From the NCBI GenBank assembly GCA_014338405.1, contig JTDE01000222.1, positions 11,665 to 75,664 of the forward strand: DNA of 64,000 nucleotides. Reading direction: 5' to 3'. Positions within the stretch are counted from its first letter, which is position 1, and the number at the start of each line of letters is the position of its first letter. The DNA is from Paragonimus skrjabini miyazakii. Taxonomy: Eukaryota; Platyhelminthes; Trematoda; Plagiorchiida; Troglotrematidae. Shown piece after piece: positions 23,801 to 37,170 of the stretch. The notes under the pieces were generated by a model. The model was not told where the DNA came from and made no database searches. It was given only the letters and a program-made list of their open reading frames with translations. The translations under genes were made by a program, and so were the position numbers.

Positions 23801-26780
23801 TGAAAACAGACGACTGCACACAGACATTGTCATCTTTCGAGAAAGACAGGTTGTCTGCCTATAGTTCCAAATCGACGCTGAGTACGTAATCGTGAATGTG
23901 TGGTTTACTAGTGTATTCACTTGGCTAATCTACTGATCAAAATCGATAGCACACTACAGAAGGTAATTATTTAGACCAGTCATAGGAACCTATTTAGTTT
24001 CATGAATATGAAAGCTATGGTTGCCGGTTGGAAGGGCGAATTTCCTACACATACCACGATTACTTTTACGACATAAGTGGCTTGGAAACATAGACGGAAT
24101 AAATCGCTTATTGGAAATATTGTCTTTTAGTCAACTAGCTCTGCGATCACGATGCTGTACAATAGCGTTCCGTAAAATAGTAGTTTGTCAGCAGTCTGCG
24201 ATTTTATGCCCCATCAGCAGTATAACGTCGTCAGATGAGTTTGTTGGTGTCTTGTTAATGCGTCGTATATTATTTACACAAGTTTGTGATTTCTGTTTAT
24301 TGTATCGCTTCCGCCTGAGCTAAACTTTGATACCAAAACAAACTCACTCTCTCCAGACCTGTTATTTGTTTTCTCGTTCAGCTGTCCACCTTAGGTTCTA
24401 CCTTGCTTAATAACATTATCTACACTCAAACGCTTGAAAGAAAGTGACGTAATATAGACAATGTTTGCGCCTGTACCGTTTTATTCAAAGTTGTTTATAT
24501 CAACATTGACATTTTCACTAGTTCCTTAAAATAGCTTAGTCGAATAAGTCAAACAAAAGGTGGCAAATTTACTCCCTCAGCTTATTGTCAACATGCATCA
24601 GTTTCATTCGGATGTAATCAACGATGATAACGCATGTAGAAAGTAGTGCTAACTGACTCCCGAACGCATACACTTAGATCGGGAACATTGAAAAAAACAT
24701 GGATAAACTTTGCATTGTGGTGAACATCTGACTCACTGTACAAAAATTAGTTTGAAAAATTGACAACGTGCATGAAAGTATGAGCGGCAGGTATCTGCTA
24801 TGAAATATCTGTAGGTTTACTTGAACGTGTGCATGCGGTATACAGGCATTATTAGTCCAAGTACCCTTGTCACTCGAACCGAAAAGGCCACTTTTGTTCG
24901 ACTGCTCCAGCAAAGGATCATAGCCAGTTTTCTTAACTGTTACACAATTTTTGTGTTGGTTCAAATCTCTCAGCTTTGGTTGGTTGAAATGTGAATTAAC
25001 AAATATCCATCTAACAGCTAACGAGATCTCGTGGTTTAGTGAATAGGCCGTTGCATTACCAGTATGACGCTTATTCATGAGTCATTAATTTGATTCCCCA
25101 GCATACCTTGAACCGATGTGACTCAACGAGATCAAAACAGCTGTTCACAACTTCGTTAATTATCACTAGGATCCACAGTTTGAAGCAGCTTGGCTACATA
25201 CAATGTCAGTTTACTGGTTTCACAATAGATTACGAAGCATAATGAACTTCAACGATGTGTCTAGTGTACGATTTACCTTCGAGTAGTGGATAGATTGACC
25301 ATCTCAAATAAAAGGCAGGTGCTCAGCAAACGACTCCAAAACAATGTTATTCACTGTCAAATGAACAAAGAAAACTTCTTGCAGTGGACAATTACGTCAC
25401 TAACCCATCCATTCGTCATTCTTACATGAAAATATGGTTTATCTATGTCAACCTACCTGTTTAGATCCATACATTTACTGTCTTCAGAAAGCGACATCTG
25501 ACATGTGTTGTAAACTTAATGAACGACAGTTCGAGTCATATTGATAAGTTTCGACGTATAATGTGACATGCCCCAGCATCTTTACCTCATCTGTGTTTAT
25601 CATGTGGATCTTGCAGTGGTTACACATTGGGTTAGACAATCCTGCGAATCCGTTTCTCACTTGACCTTCGTCATGTATGGAATCTATCGTGAACGCAATA
25701 TAAATTTAACTCCTTCTCAAAACACATATACAACCGGTGATAAAGTGTAAGTTAAAGAGTGAGTATGATAAAAATTGTTTCACATAGCGATACTGCTACC
25801 AGTAATAATGTCATCCACTTTTACTTAAGAAAGGAGCTCTGAAAATGCAAAGAAATACAGTTAAATCTGTGTGCCGATAAACAGTTGAAATGTTTGTCTC
25901 CTTCACGTGACCCTTTTTACAGGTGGTTGTTACATTGATTGTAACGTGACTCTTTGAATAAATTGTCTAACCGGACAATACTTCTACCTTGGTGGTTTGG
26001 ACCAAGGGGTCTAACGCACCACGAATATCTTACTGGCGCGTTTATCATACTTTAGGTTAACTCAAGATGTGAAATTGAACTTCCTCCAAGACAATTTCCT
26101 GCTTTTTCACTGGCTCGAGAATAATGGTTGATGTGCTTGACCCATTGACGGTCAAACCACTAAAACGTCTGGATGGTGGTGCACTTGAACCTGTCTACAT
26201 AGGCATGCTACCATAACACACGGACTACACTGGTGTTTCAAATTTCTTTGTTGGACCATCCCTCGGACCGGTTACATTCCCATCTCAGTCATCCAACTGA
26301 TTTCACTCGTGGCTTATGTCAGTCACAGATGCATATGACTCATCTTGGTACATTTTCCCTGTCTCATGTGGTGGATTTTTAATCTCACGCTGAAAGCTCG
26401 TGGACAAAATCAGGGAGGTTTGTTGACATAATATACTATGAATGCTGACAGGTACACGACAATGTTACTGAAGTGGCTATCGGGGATGGAATAGGTGTGA
26501 ATCACCGGTAGCGCCTGTTTTTCATGCTTTACCAGTATACATTAAATAATTTGCGTAACTGCGTACTGTCTATTGAAAATGTCGGCCTTGAGACGGCTGT
26601 AGCTGTAGTCAAAGCACGTTTCCAACGTTAGGAATAACTAATAGGCGTCCCTGTGAGATTGGAAGTGCAAAGACTAATCTTGCACTAATTTTGAGGGTAC
26701 TACGATGAGAATCCATTGGGTGAATCCAATAACTTTGATTGTCCTTGATGGCTGTGTGATCACTGGTGGAACTGGTAGCG
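17900..26780. other. Long stretch without recognised genes
   Basis: About 8.9 kb with only short frames. Nothing here has both splice signals and coding character, and I recognised no retroelement motifs except a weak tRNA-like box pair near 25032-25098 (A box TGGTTTAGTGA, B-like TTTGATTCCCC). The minus-strand frames at 18576-18295 and 25078-24674 are unrecognised. Confidence 0.4.
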
Positions 26781-26789
26781 GCCTGAATG

Positions 26790-26999
26790 ATGACATGATA
26801 GTCGAGGGTACCAAGCTTCGGTTTGACATTTCAGACACTGCCAAACTGGTCACTACAAGAGCACTCAAGCCCCTCACTAGCCACCCGTAACATTACTTGT
26901 GAGGTTATTTGTACGTGTGGAGCCAAGTGCATCGGCCGAAAGGTGAGAACGCTCGGGCCATATGTCTCGGAACACATTCCAAACATGTTATCCCGAGGT
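26790..26999 (+). pseudogene. Penelope-like element, GIY-YIG endonuclease fragment
   Basis: From 26886 the frame reads RNITCEVICTCGAKCIGR, then KVRTLGPYVSEHIPNMLSRG, ending at 26999. CxCGAxYIGR followed by TLxxRVxEHxPxxL is the core of the GIY-YIG nuclease found after the RT in Penelope-like retroelements. It nicks target DNA for integration. The Tyr of the YIG motif is Cys here, so the nuclease is probably inactive. The preceding residues (26790-26880) look like the RT-EN linker but need a frameshift to join. The match stops at 26999, where sequence of a minus-strand Penelope RT begins. Confidence 0.8.
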
Positions 27000-27009
27000 G
27001 GTGTCACCC

Positions 27010-27962
27010 CATGTGATATGCTTGATATGCTTATGAAAATGTCGGACAACAGGGAACCTAGAGACGAGCCCATTGCCACCCCCTTTCTCTGTCGGTAGAT
27101 TGCATTGCTGAACAGATGCTAAACGTTACCAATACAAAGCACCAACAGATCTCTCAGTTCATCTTTTGTGATGCCCACATGTTTGTTGTCACGTTCGATA
27201 TGACCCCATAGGTAGTCAATTGTCTCTTGTAGAGGGACATTCGTAGATAGTGAAGCAACATCAAATGTGAACATACTTTGTTTGTTTATGTTCAGGTCTT
27301 GGATTACGTCAGTGAAATGAAACGTGTCCCATATACTGTGTTTTGCCAGCTCTAAGCTGATGAATTCGAACAGACAGGTAAGCCATTTGGCAAGGCCAAG
27401 ATACGGTGGGTTGCACATACTCAAAAATGGGTCTCAAAGGCAAACTGGCTTTTTAACTTTGGACAGACCCTATAGCCTATTGTTCAGGTGGGGCGGATGC
27501 GTTCAAAATTGACTGAATCAATTATCGTCTTCTGTTTCATTCCACGTGACGTTTCAGATATCGCTTTTTCTATAGCTTGGTGTCTTGTCTTTCTAATAAC
27601 ACTCACTCACACTTTCAAATAACACTCATTTTGATAACGTTCAATAAAACAACTCTTGTTCATTTAGCCAGCTTGGAAAACATAATACGCTCGTCATTTT
27701 GTAAACACTTCAATGCATCTAAATGCTTCTTCGTCAAAAGCTGTTTTACTTGTGGTGTGCAGTTAAGGTACTGATAGCAAGAGTTCACCAACGTTGATTT
27801 AAGTCTTTCTTCATTTAACGATGACGATGGAGTTAGGGCAGCTAACTGATCATACAAATTTTCAAACTGAACCTCTAAATCAAGCTGGCTATTCTTACGA
27901 TTTGGACAATAAAAACTGGATCCTAGTAATAGTGCCTCGAACAAAATTCTGTTCGAATTCAA
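27010..27962 (-). pseudogene. Penelope-like element, N-terminal region and part of RT
   Basis: The minus strand gives the N-terminal region LDLEVQFENLYDQLAALTPS through LLTKKHLDALKCLQNDERI (27962-27660). A disrupted stretch follows, then RT proper at 27424-27119 with LAKWL, DTFHFTDVIQDLN, SMFTFDVASLSTNVPLQETI and GITKDELRDLL. An in-frame TAG at 27121-27119 interrupts it, and then IYRQRKGVAMGSSLGSLLSD continues in the same frame. These are the characteristic Penelope RT blocks, with the catalytic F(D)VxSL block and the GVAMGSPLGP block. The copy breaks off just after this, before the YxDD catalytic motif. It is dead by frameshift, stop and truncation. Confidence 0.87.
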
Positions 27963-28079
27963 GGAGAAGTTATGGACATATCACTCGAGATTATACATCA
28001 GCTGTGTTCAACTAATGACACTATAAATCTCTATTATCTCCTTAAGATAAAAAAGCCAATCACAGATTTTTACTTCGAT

Positions 28080-31000
28080 GGGTACCTAGTTTGGTAAGTC
28101 ATACGAAGATAGGTGATTGAATTGTTGGAAACTGTACGGTGGTGTAATTCATCATAACTGACTGATTCAAAGATAGTGAATTTATGTGCAATTTTTCTGT
28201 CCGCTAACGTGCCTTTAAAATAAGCTTCTAAATACCTGCGCACCCAGAAAAAACAAATATTTATCAACATTCTAACAGACAGAGTGAGCTACACAGAGGC
28301 TACCTCCGTCTGAATGAAACAGTACGATTGGCGGGTACCGGTTTGGCTTACTGTATTCGGTTCAGATTTCATATTCAACGGCAGTTTTGGGTCTTAGCGC
28401 CATCGTGCGAATCTTATTAAGCCCCAATACTGTTCATCCCAGCGCTGAGTCGAAAAAAGTTATTACTTGATTTGTACGATGCTCTCTAAGATCAGTCATG
28501 CAAAACGGTTATCACAGATAAACCCACGTTGGTTGAGTAAGTTTTTGTCTACATGTGTAAATTAAATCAATCAAGAAACTGACGGGGTGAACAATCCACA
28601 ACTTTCCAAGAGGTAGATCAGTAAAAAAGCTGTCGAAGCATCTTAACTTTTAAAAGATGATGAATATCACGTATTTTAGTAAACTGACGAATGAAACAAG
28701 CAAGTAGAGTTACAGAAAACCTTTCACGTAAGTTTCCCACTTGTTTCATCAATTACTTTATGCAAGCTGTTATGGGTGAATGCGCATCAAGACAAATGTG
28801 TCTTTGTGAGTCATAGAAGTGATCGGCATAAATGCAACTGAACCGGTCAAGATTTAAAAATGGGATTTTAAAAAGCAAATAAATAAAACTTATCAATGTA
28901 AACAATAGTAGATCTACTACGGCAAATACCTAACTACGTGGAAACAGATAAGAAACCTGTGGAAACTACTTAGAGGGTGGCGTAACGAGCGTGAAGAACA
29001 AAGGAACGAAGGTAAGCTTTAGCAGAGTCAAAAAAATCATTTGGCTACAAGACTGATGAACTGAAGAAGCGAAAGACTGACGAGTGCTAACCACTAGCAA
29101 CATGACAATGGTAGATCAACACCCATGACTTTAGATATACAGCAAAAATGCAGTTTGTTTGCTGGTTAGGTGGTACACAACGCGGAAAGCATTCTAAACC
29201 GAGATATTACAGACAGTTTCTTACAGTTGTCGCGTGGTTGGCGGTGGGATGGTTTTGCTTCTATCGCTTGGTGGCCACTTTAAGACGTAAGCCGTGACGT
29301 GTGTCCTTCCAATTCGGCTCACGTAATTTGGTCTATATTATCAAGTCCACCATATTGTCCATTACTATGTATACAATCATATTAGATGTAGGCGGCGAGT
29401 GAATGTTTCGGATATTTGTTAAGTGTGCTGGGACCGCGTCAGTTTATTGGTAACTGTGAAGTCGATTATATTATGGCATTTTCAGGTTTGTGCTGAGTGT
29501 TTATATGGTTATAATAACTTTTGTGCGGGAACGATAATTAGGCAGGTTCATGGGCCGCCATTTCTGGTACTTCTCTAACACACTGTGAACTAATGTGATG
29601 AACCGTCGGATAGATAGGGTGAATTCATTTGGAGAGGATTCACTCACAAGACCTGATGTACATGATGCGGAATAGGTCTATTTTGGCTGATCCTGATAAG
29701 CAAAATTCAGGTTGAATATTTTGCGATAAGATGAACATCACTTGGAACTGATTGCATATTTCATTTCATTGGAAAAGCTGCTCAGAATGTTTGATCATCT
29801 TTGTGATTTTAAAATGGAGAGAGGTTTTAGCCATCGGTTCATTTAATGGAGTTAACAGGACAGTTACTGTGTCTGCTTTCGAGATGATCAGGTAACCTGA
29901 ATATTGATCACAAGCGAATGTTACGGGGATTTTTCACACGATAATTTGTTCTTGCTTGATATGAGGTCAGCGCGGTTAAACAAAGAAAACGTGACCAAAG
30001 TCTAAATTCCGATTGTAGTGAAGGAAAGCGCTACTGACAGATTTGACAAGTAAGAAACTTGAGCAAATGTATCTTTTCGAAACAGACTGCCTGAAACTTC
30101 AAGAGTACCGAAAAAGCAATAGTCATTTGTGAAGAATTTTCAGCTTGTATTAACCAAAACATTCATACTATTTATCGGGAGTATAGTCCCTCTATTTAGG
30201 TTTAGGGCTTACTTTTCTCGTTGCTGCTTCATACTTACTGACAATAATTTCCAGAATGTCAAAGGGAGCCATGTAATTTTCCTGAACTTCTGTGGTGAAT
30301 GAATTGCTCTGGTGGAGATGTTTTAAGTGTGCAGAATATTGAGTAATGTACTAAATTGATTCAATCACAAAACTACCATCAACATAATGTTAGTAAAACA
30401 TCGTCGGATGAATAGCTGTTTCAATTGACTCTTCTTAGACACTTTGTAAAACTGCTTTCGAGTTTGGGCCCTAACGGTCTCCCCGTTGCTTTTGACATAG
30501 TTGTCGTTACTATAAAAAGAACATTTATGGTGTACAGATATAACAGGTTAGAGTATTCCAACAGAGGTGTTTTGAAGGAGACACCCCAGTCTAGTTAGGA
30601 ATAACAATCATGTTCTGAGTTAGCAAAACTTTTGTCAAAAATGAATTTACGCTGGAGAAAAGTCGGACCATCTTATACTCTGAGACAGCTCTTCAATTGA
30701 CAAAGAAAACCGTGTCTTCCAAGATGCACAGTGTTAGCAAGTGTTGGCTGCAAGAAAACAATATCCCAGCGTGTATGATGAGCGGACTATTGAGCCAATA
30801 GGTCACATATATGCGCTATGTTTGGGTTTTGGTAGCTTGGGCAACTAGGATCTCCTGGGAGTGGATTTTGGTAAGCTAAAACACTCATTCTTAGGATCTA
30901 GGGACGGTTGTTGATTTCTTCCTCGGAAAATGCTGAGAAGAGATATTGTTGTTATCGGATGCCAATTATCACGTGATGGCAACTTCGCGACTTTCTCTAA

Positions 31001-31880
31001 CTTATTGGAAACGCAAAGTAGATTCGATCAGACTTTTAAAGCCATCAAATGAAAAATGACAAATATTATTAAGAAACTTGTCCATCTTGAGAAGATCGCT
31101 TATAACTCAAGTCGTTTAACGATGTATTCCGCCCAAATCAACTACCGTGTCAGAAGTGGTGAGTCACCATTCGTCTTCGCCCTTTGTACTCAACATATCG
31201 TGTGTAGATTTACCTCTGTCCTATTCTGCATACATGTTCCGCATTGTAGGAGTATGACAACGTTCAACGTGTTACTACGTTAGACACACTTGTAACCGGT
31301 GTGATTACCATCCAGTGGGTCTGTTAGACTTACTTCAGTTCGCTTGGCATATTTGTTGTTATTTGCTTGATACAATGCCCAACGTTAAAATCTTTTAAGC
31401 ATATATGGCTTGTTTGCAGAAAGTCAATCCTAAAGTTTTCGCCAGTTTACTTTTGACTGTGCGTGGTGAACAATCTTGATGAATTTTGTGACATATATCC
31501 ACGTATAAAAATGTCTGTCCTCTACGTTTTTTTACTTTGTTGAGTACTTAGTAAAGCTCTTTATCTGAAATTGTATGACATGTTCTTACTCTTATCTACA
31601 CTCCAGTTTCTAATGAACCGATCTTCTGTGGGCTGGTGACCACTTGCGAAGTCATGGTAATATTCCGAGTGTTGACCGTTGCTGGGGCCATAGGTATACG
31701 ATTGCGCAACCCTGACCCTTACGCTCGGCAGAAAGTTATGGGAACACAATATCCACAAGCCCACAAACAATCGAGCCCACAGTTTGGAACGGTGATTACG
31801 TAACTGATAACAAACACGTTGTTCATAACCTCTATTGATCGTTCTTCTGACTCATTCTAATTGCTGTTTTCATACTTATT
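28080..31880. other. No recognised features
   Basis: About 3.8 kb without long frames, tRNA-like boxes or transposon motifs that I could identify on either strand. Confidence 0.4.
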
Positions 31881-31890
31881 GTGCTATAAT

Positions 31891-31948
31891 TAGCCTGATG
31901 ATCAATCACATAAAACAAGTCTTGTTTGCTACTTTGTCCTTCTCATAA
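31891..31948 (+). repeat. Dispersed ~60-bp repeat (third copy of the inverted-repeat arm)
   Basis: TAGCCTGATGATCA followed by AACAAGTCTTGTTTGCTAC resembles the arm at 37171-37240 (TAGCCTGATGATCACTAACC, then CGAGCTTGTTCACTAC). The shared first 14 bases are identical, and the rest is diverged. Confidence 0.4.
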
Positions 31949-31949
31949 G

Positions 31950-34590
31950 TCGTTTTTGGTTGCTCCAATTTAAATGTTCTTGTATGTTGAGTAATCTATG
32001 TATCCGATCAACTCACAATCAACGAAAGAAATCAGTTTCATTATAGTTTTGTCAGTTGTACCGTAAAAATTTCGGTCGTCTAGATCGCCTTTTCTGACGT
32101 TTTATTCAATTTGGAAAGTAGTTTCAATACGGGACCGTCCGAATAAGCGTTATTAGGATTGTCAATTGCAAGTTTGAGGTGGATTATCCTAAACTGCCAG
32201 AAACGGCCTAACAAGGAACGAAACTCAACAATGGCGGTGGTTGTTTTTAGTGTTTCGTTGATTGCAGTTATTGTGTATAAGATGAGCAAATTGGAAACGC
32301 AGTCATTCCCAAATTCATTGGAATATGTCAACGCGATTGTGTAACGTAGTCAACACTCAAACCCGGTTAAACCACAGACAATAGAAGAACTCGTACGAAC
32401 CTTCATTGAGCGAAGTCAGTTCGGCTGACAAGAACAAACGAAAACACTCCAAAACAAACGCCGCCAAACCCGTCACTACCGAACAGATGTATACAGGTTG
32501 CTTAAATGAAAATCTCGTTGCCATGTGAACGGGAATTCCGTTTGATAATCTAGAGCGTACGAGATTTGATTATAAAATATTTGTTTTATTGAATAATTTT
32601 TTACCAACATTAGGCTGGTTGGAACAATTAATGCGTAGGTGATGCCAACTTTCATTTCGGCAGCTGAAGCTGTGGAAAAAAGACCCAAATTTGGGTTCGC
32701 TATGCACACGTACACTCACGACCAAAAAGTAACTTGAACGCAACTGTCTAACCTCTTCTCAGATCAAAAGTGACAGTGCCATCTGAAACATTTTATTCAA
32801 TTTCTGTTGTAGTCAGCTTATCACTAAATTCACTATACAACTTGAAGACACCAAAAGTATAACATTCCCAGATGTCTCCTTGTCTTGCTTTTGGCAAACA
32901 GGTTGTGGCTTTTAAACATAGTTTGTAAAGAACCGCCGAGTTGACGTACTGATCAGAAAATGTTCGTTGTAAACATTGATTCCAGCTGAAGTAGCCTTCC
33001 TACTGACTTCCAGATCACTCAGAATTTGCTTATTACTAACAACAGAAGCTATTACCAACCAGGTTCACGATTCACTCAACCAAATTCACTTGAAATCCGG
33101 ACAAATGTGAACTACCAGTGTTAAAGTCCTTTAAAAGCTGACTCATGTGTCAGCTCCCGGTTGACTGTGATATACCTCATTCCTTATTGTTTTTGCGGGC
33201 CTGTGTGGCCTGCTAGTAAACAGTAACGTAGGCAGCATGTGTCTTATACTGTTGTGGATGCTGTTGAAGTTACTGAAGAAATCTGTTATGAAATGTGATG
33301 TAATACAGATCGGAAGAACACTCCAGAACCAACTGTGCTCTATGAAAAATATGTGCACGTGTTGCTTCAAATTGACAGTCAAACTTTGAAAATCAGAAAT
33401 AAACATGGAGATATGCAACCGATTGTTTGTGCAACATTGTCATATGGTCTGTACAGCACTGCTAATTAACGTCTACATTTTGCTATCTGGACCCAAATGT
33501 TCATATTCTATGCTTTGTGTAAGTGTACAGCGCACGGTAGACAATATGCTGACAACCCTCTAAGGTAAGTTTACTTGGGCGTTACCGAATACTGAAAGAC
33601 TAGGTGAGATGTGCCAAAATACCAGGAGCCCTTTTCAACATTAATGTGCATTACTCAGAGAAACGTGGTTTACCTACACAAAATCACTGTCGGCTAAGCT
33701 TGTATCGTGACAAGTGAATACACACTGGGATTACGGCAAATTGCTTTTGAAGACCTATACTGGTTTCCGAGCTAATCTCACTCACTTTAAGAAGTTTTAA
33801 GAATTGTGAGTTTGATTTTGTCGAATTAGTGGGATCAGAGTTGGCAGTTCGTGTGGCTGGTATTTTAAACTTACTTTAGAGATTCTATGATAAACTCCAT
33901 CGGAAAACATAAAAATATCAGACAATTTATAAAAGTAATCTTTGATCGTGCTGGAAGTACAAACGTGGTACCTTAAGCCTTATTTCTTGGTTCTGGAAGT
34001 GATCAGCGGTTTCATGTCTTGATGACAACATGAAATCACAGTGTAAACAGTTTCTATGTAGTGAGAAGTCAAACAACGCAGTTGCCCGTCTACGTCCCTC
34101 GTCAGTTTTGTTAATCTTATGTACACTAGAAGTGATGAGCGGAAAAACAGCGTGTGAATAGAGTATTGGTGAGTTGTTGTTGTTGTGGTTATTACCTTTG
34201 TTGTTGTTTCTTGATTTAGTTTAATCCAATTGTCTTTCCTGTTTCTAAAGGTTAGATTTACGCTTGCAAACCTAAGATATACTGAATATTCAGTGCCTGG
34301 AACCGAATTTATAAGTTTAACAATTTATTGGTGAGCGCCTGGGAGATGAACGGTTCAAAGTGAACAAGTAAGCAACCATCACACATGTGATGTTCAACCA
34401 GACCTTCCTTTTCGAGAGGGGCTTGCTGAAACGTTTGTCAGAAGTCAGGGTTACGGTCAGGTACGAGTGATAGTTAAGTGAGTCAATCAAATTCCCTACT
34501 GTTTGCCAGTGTTATGGGTAGTTACTGCCTGCTTTTCAGTTGAACGGGAACCCCTAATATGGAGTAATCGACTGATGATTGCCATATCTG
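31950..34590. other. No recognised features
   Basis: Short frames only. The minus-strand frames at 32331-32080, 32715-32476 and 33418-33143 resemble no family I know and lack splice support. Confidence 0.35.
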
Positions 34591-34594
34591 CCTT

Positions 34595-34873
34595 TCAGAC
34601 CATCCGACAAACTGCTCAGTACTCATAAGCGAAAGTGGTTGAACCTAGATTTGTGATATTTTTGTCATGCTTAATATGAAGTCAGTAGCGTGCTGACCAG
34701 CACGGTTACTTCATGATAACGTGAACCGCTGTTTAACTCCCAGCCCTAGCAAGGGTATAGACAACTGACAGGCTCTAATTGTAGCGAAACTCGAATGTGG
34801 TGTCCGGTTTGCAGGAGCCTGGCCGAAATGTCTAGTGAGACGCGAAGGCTGTAATTGGTTTTCAGCGGTGGTC
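34595..34873 (+). repeat. tRNA-related dispersed repeat, copy D
   Basis: It has the same order of blocks as copy A: TCAGTACTCATAAGCGAAAGTGGTTG, a variable B-box region ending CCCAGCCC, the GCGAAACTCGA block and a final GCTGTAATTGG tail. It is diverged, with the A box barely recognisable. Confidence 0.55.
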
Positions 34874-36164
34874 TAATTATATCATTCAACTGCCCTACTA
34901 CTTATCGTTAACCTATGCCTACTAAAGCTGGCAAAATTAGATAAACAGTAGAAAATTGCGCTGGTTCGTTGATCCAGACGCGTTTTGATATGACAGTGCC
35001 TAGGATCGATCGGCACACAGTAGCCCGTGCCTGTTCTACGCGTGCCACTCCAGATTGACTGAAGGAAATCGTCCGCACCTACCTTCCCTGTCATAGGGGG
35101 CAAAGGTTTAACCAAGAAAAAGCCCTTCATATAAATCTTATGATATCCGAGTTCTAACAATTAATCATGTCAGTATGTAGTTTTAATCCTTCATCGTGAA
35201 TTTTCAGTAACGAACTGCAGAACACATCCCTAAATGGTTGTCGAACGTCATGATGTAACAACTACGCAGGAACCGACCACATGCGTTACTGAACCTCTCA
35301 TTGTCAAAGGCTACTTGATCGACACGCTGGTATCGACCACCGTGTTGTTAAATCTTTCAAATCCGAAGTTGTTAACGTTACTTCGAGCGCAATAAAATCT
35401 ATATTCACCACTGTTTTGCCATGGAACTGATCACAGATTTTGTGGTAAACATCAAGCTTAATTGTTCTTTGTGCTACCATGTCGTCTTGTGTAAGTAAAC
35501 GACGAGATTAAACAAAACGTAAACATCTAACGAAGTTTGGCGTTTTGGTTTTTCGCTAAATTGGAATTAACTTAACACAAGGTGAAAAATGAAGGTTAAT
35601 GTGACTGATTTACTGATGTACTACTATATTTCGCATTGGTTCAAAAGGGTTGGATTCGTCCAACATTTCCGGCCTACACTAGCCTAAGGAACAAACACTC
35701 AAAATGAGATCGTTGCCGACTTTCGTAATGCGTACAGTATAGCTCCCATCTGACGGCTGGTTTAATGCTGTCAGGGATCTATAGGCTGTCGAAACGTACT
35801 GCACAAATACGATTAAACATCTGTTATGTTGTGTAGAGAGTGACTGTTTCAGTATCTACTTTAAGTAACGTTTACATTCATATGTTGCAGCTTATTTGCG
35901 TTTATGGCTACCTGCTTTCGGATAATGTTGAACGTCAATAAACTGTGACATTGTAATGGATAACCTCGTGTTTATAACTGTTCATTGTGGTCAAAGTATC
36001 CGATTTTGGTTGTGTCTACTGGGCAGTATGTTGAGTTGCCTTTAAGTATTACAGGGTATGGATTGTTACAGCTTGAATATATCTCACCACTGGCCGGGGC
36101 TTTCATATTCAGATAGTCTTTCTAGCCAGCTTCTTCTAAAAGGATGCAGTGAGCTCACGTTCTG

Positions 36165-36465
36165 CTAATATCAGAGCGGAAGTGGTTAATCGGTCAGATG
36201 TAATTTCTCTTTCATGCCTAGTGTGAAGCCAGTGGCCTCGTAGTTAAGAGTGGGGCATCAAGAAGCTGTGATTGAGGTTCATATAGTGGATGTGGCGAGA
36301 ATACCCACGGGTGATGAGTTCAGACAAGAGCACAATTCGAGCTTAGTGAATTTTTTGAGAGACAATGATAAGATATTCTCTGTGAATAAGAAGGCAGTAA
36401 TTAGGTGTGAGTAATGTTCAGTTGAAGCAACCAAAATCCTGGCTACTCATCAGTAATATAAACTC
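36165..36465 (+). repeat. tRNA-related dispersed repeat, copy E (middle and tail)
   Basis: It contains GGTCAGATGTAATTTC, GTGTGAAGCCAGTGG followed by a degraded B box (GAGGTTCATA), an inserted stretch, and a tail GAGTAATGTTCAGTTG that ends CTACTCATCAGTAAT. The head of a second copy follows immediately. Confidence 0.5.
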
Positions 36466-36560
36466 TGTCCAGCGGGTTTATTGAATTCAGAGATCTCGAC
36501 CCGACTAGGAAGTCTTAATTGACGGGTTACCGATAGGAGCTAATAGACCTACTTGCAAAA
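36466..36560 (+). repeat. tRNA-related dispersed repeat, head-only copy after E
   Basis: CAGAGATCTCGACC, then CGACTAGGAAGTCTTAAT matches the head of copy A (3580-3615). It starts right after the tail of copy E, giving a tail-to-head junction. Confidence 0.55.
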
Positions 36561-36697
36561 CTGCTATTAGAAGGATGAAAATTCCCAGGGCAATGTTACG
36601 GACGGGTTCCCGTTGTTGTAGACAGTCGATGTGCTTTTGTCCTAACGCCTGCTTATTGGTCCTACCAACCTTGGTCTGATTAAATCGGATCAATAGG

Positions 36698-36830
36698 TTT
36701 CTGCTTTCGGATTGGTTGTTTGTCAGACTTGTCATGCTTTTGGTTAACATGTCACATTTGTTTTGGTCACCCACTGACTGGCAGAATTTCACTGTACGCT
36801 CTCGAGTCTCGTGTTCTGAATCCGCACGGC
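36698..36830 (+). repeat. Dispersed ~130-bp repeat unit, copy 2
   Basis: It matches 6870-6995 across its length, with the same order of short identical blocks. It lies between the head-only repeat and the inverted-repeat arm. Confidence 0.5.
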
Positions 36831-36849
36831 TGGACGAGTTATAACAGGT

Positions 36850-36912
36850 AGTCATCAGAAGACAATAGTGTAGCGAACAAGCTGGTTTTCGGTTATTCAG
36901 CACCAGGCCACA
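36850..36912 (-). repeat. Left arm of imperfect inverted repeat
   Basis: The reverse complement reads GAATAACCGAAAACCAGCTT then GTTCGCTACACTATTGTCTTC, matching the plus-strand right arm at 37171-37240 at most positions. The arms are about 60 bp and the spacer about 260 bp. Confidence 0.55.
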
Positions 36913-37170
36913 GCTGAAACGATTGAAATTTGATTGAAAAATTCACCCTTGTGCGTACGAAAGTGCTTTGTTCAGACGTCGAATTTGCCATGACCAACCA
37001 TCCACACCACGACCGATCAAAGCGTCGTTGTTCCAGTTGCATCATAATTGTGACCTAACCGTATCACAAAGTTGTCTCCGCGTGTACCTATGACGCGTTT
37101 GACTTCACTTAAACTTGCTACTTGTTTTTGTCTGTTTCGTCCCGACATTTCTGTTTCATGTAACTTTTAT

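Noticed and set aside
25030..25110. A tRNA gene or SINE
   Set aside because: The A box has one mismatch, the B box is poor, the spacing is long and no stems form.
26674..26890. Separate short genes on either strand beside the Penelope fragment
   Set aside because: The frames overlap the linker of the Penelope element; no independent motif or splice context exists.
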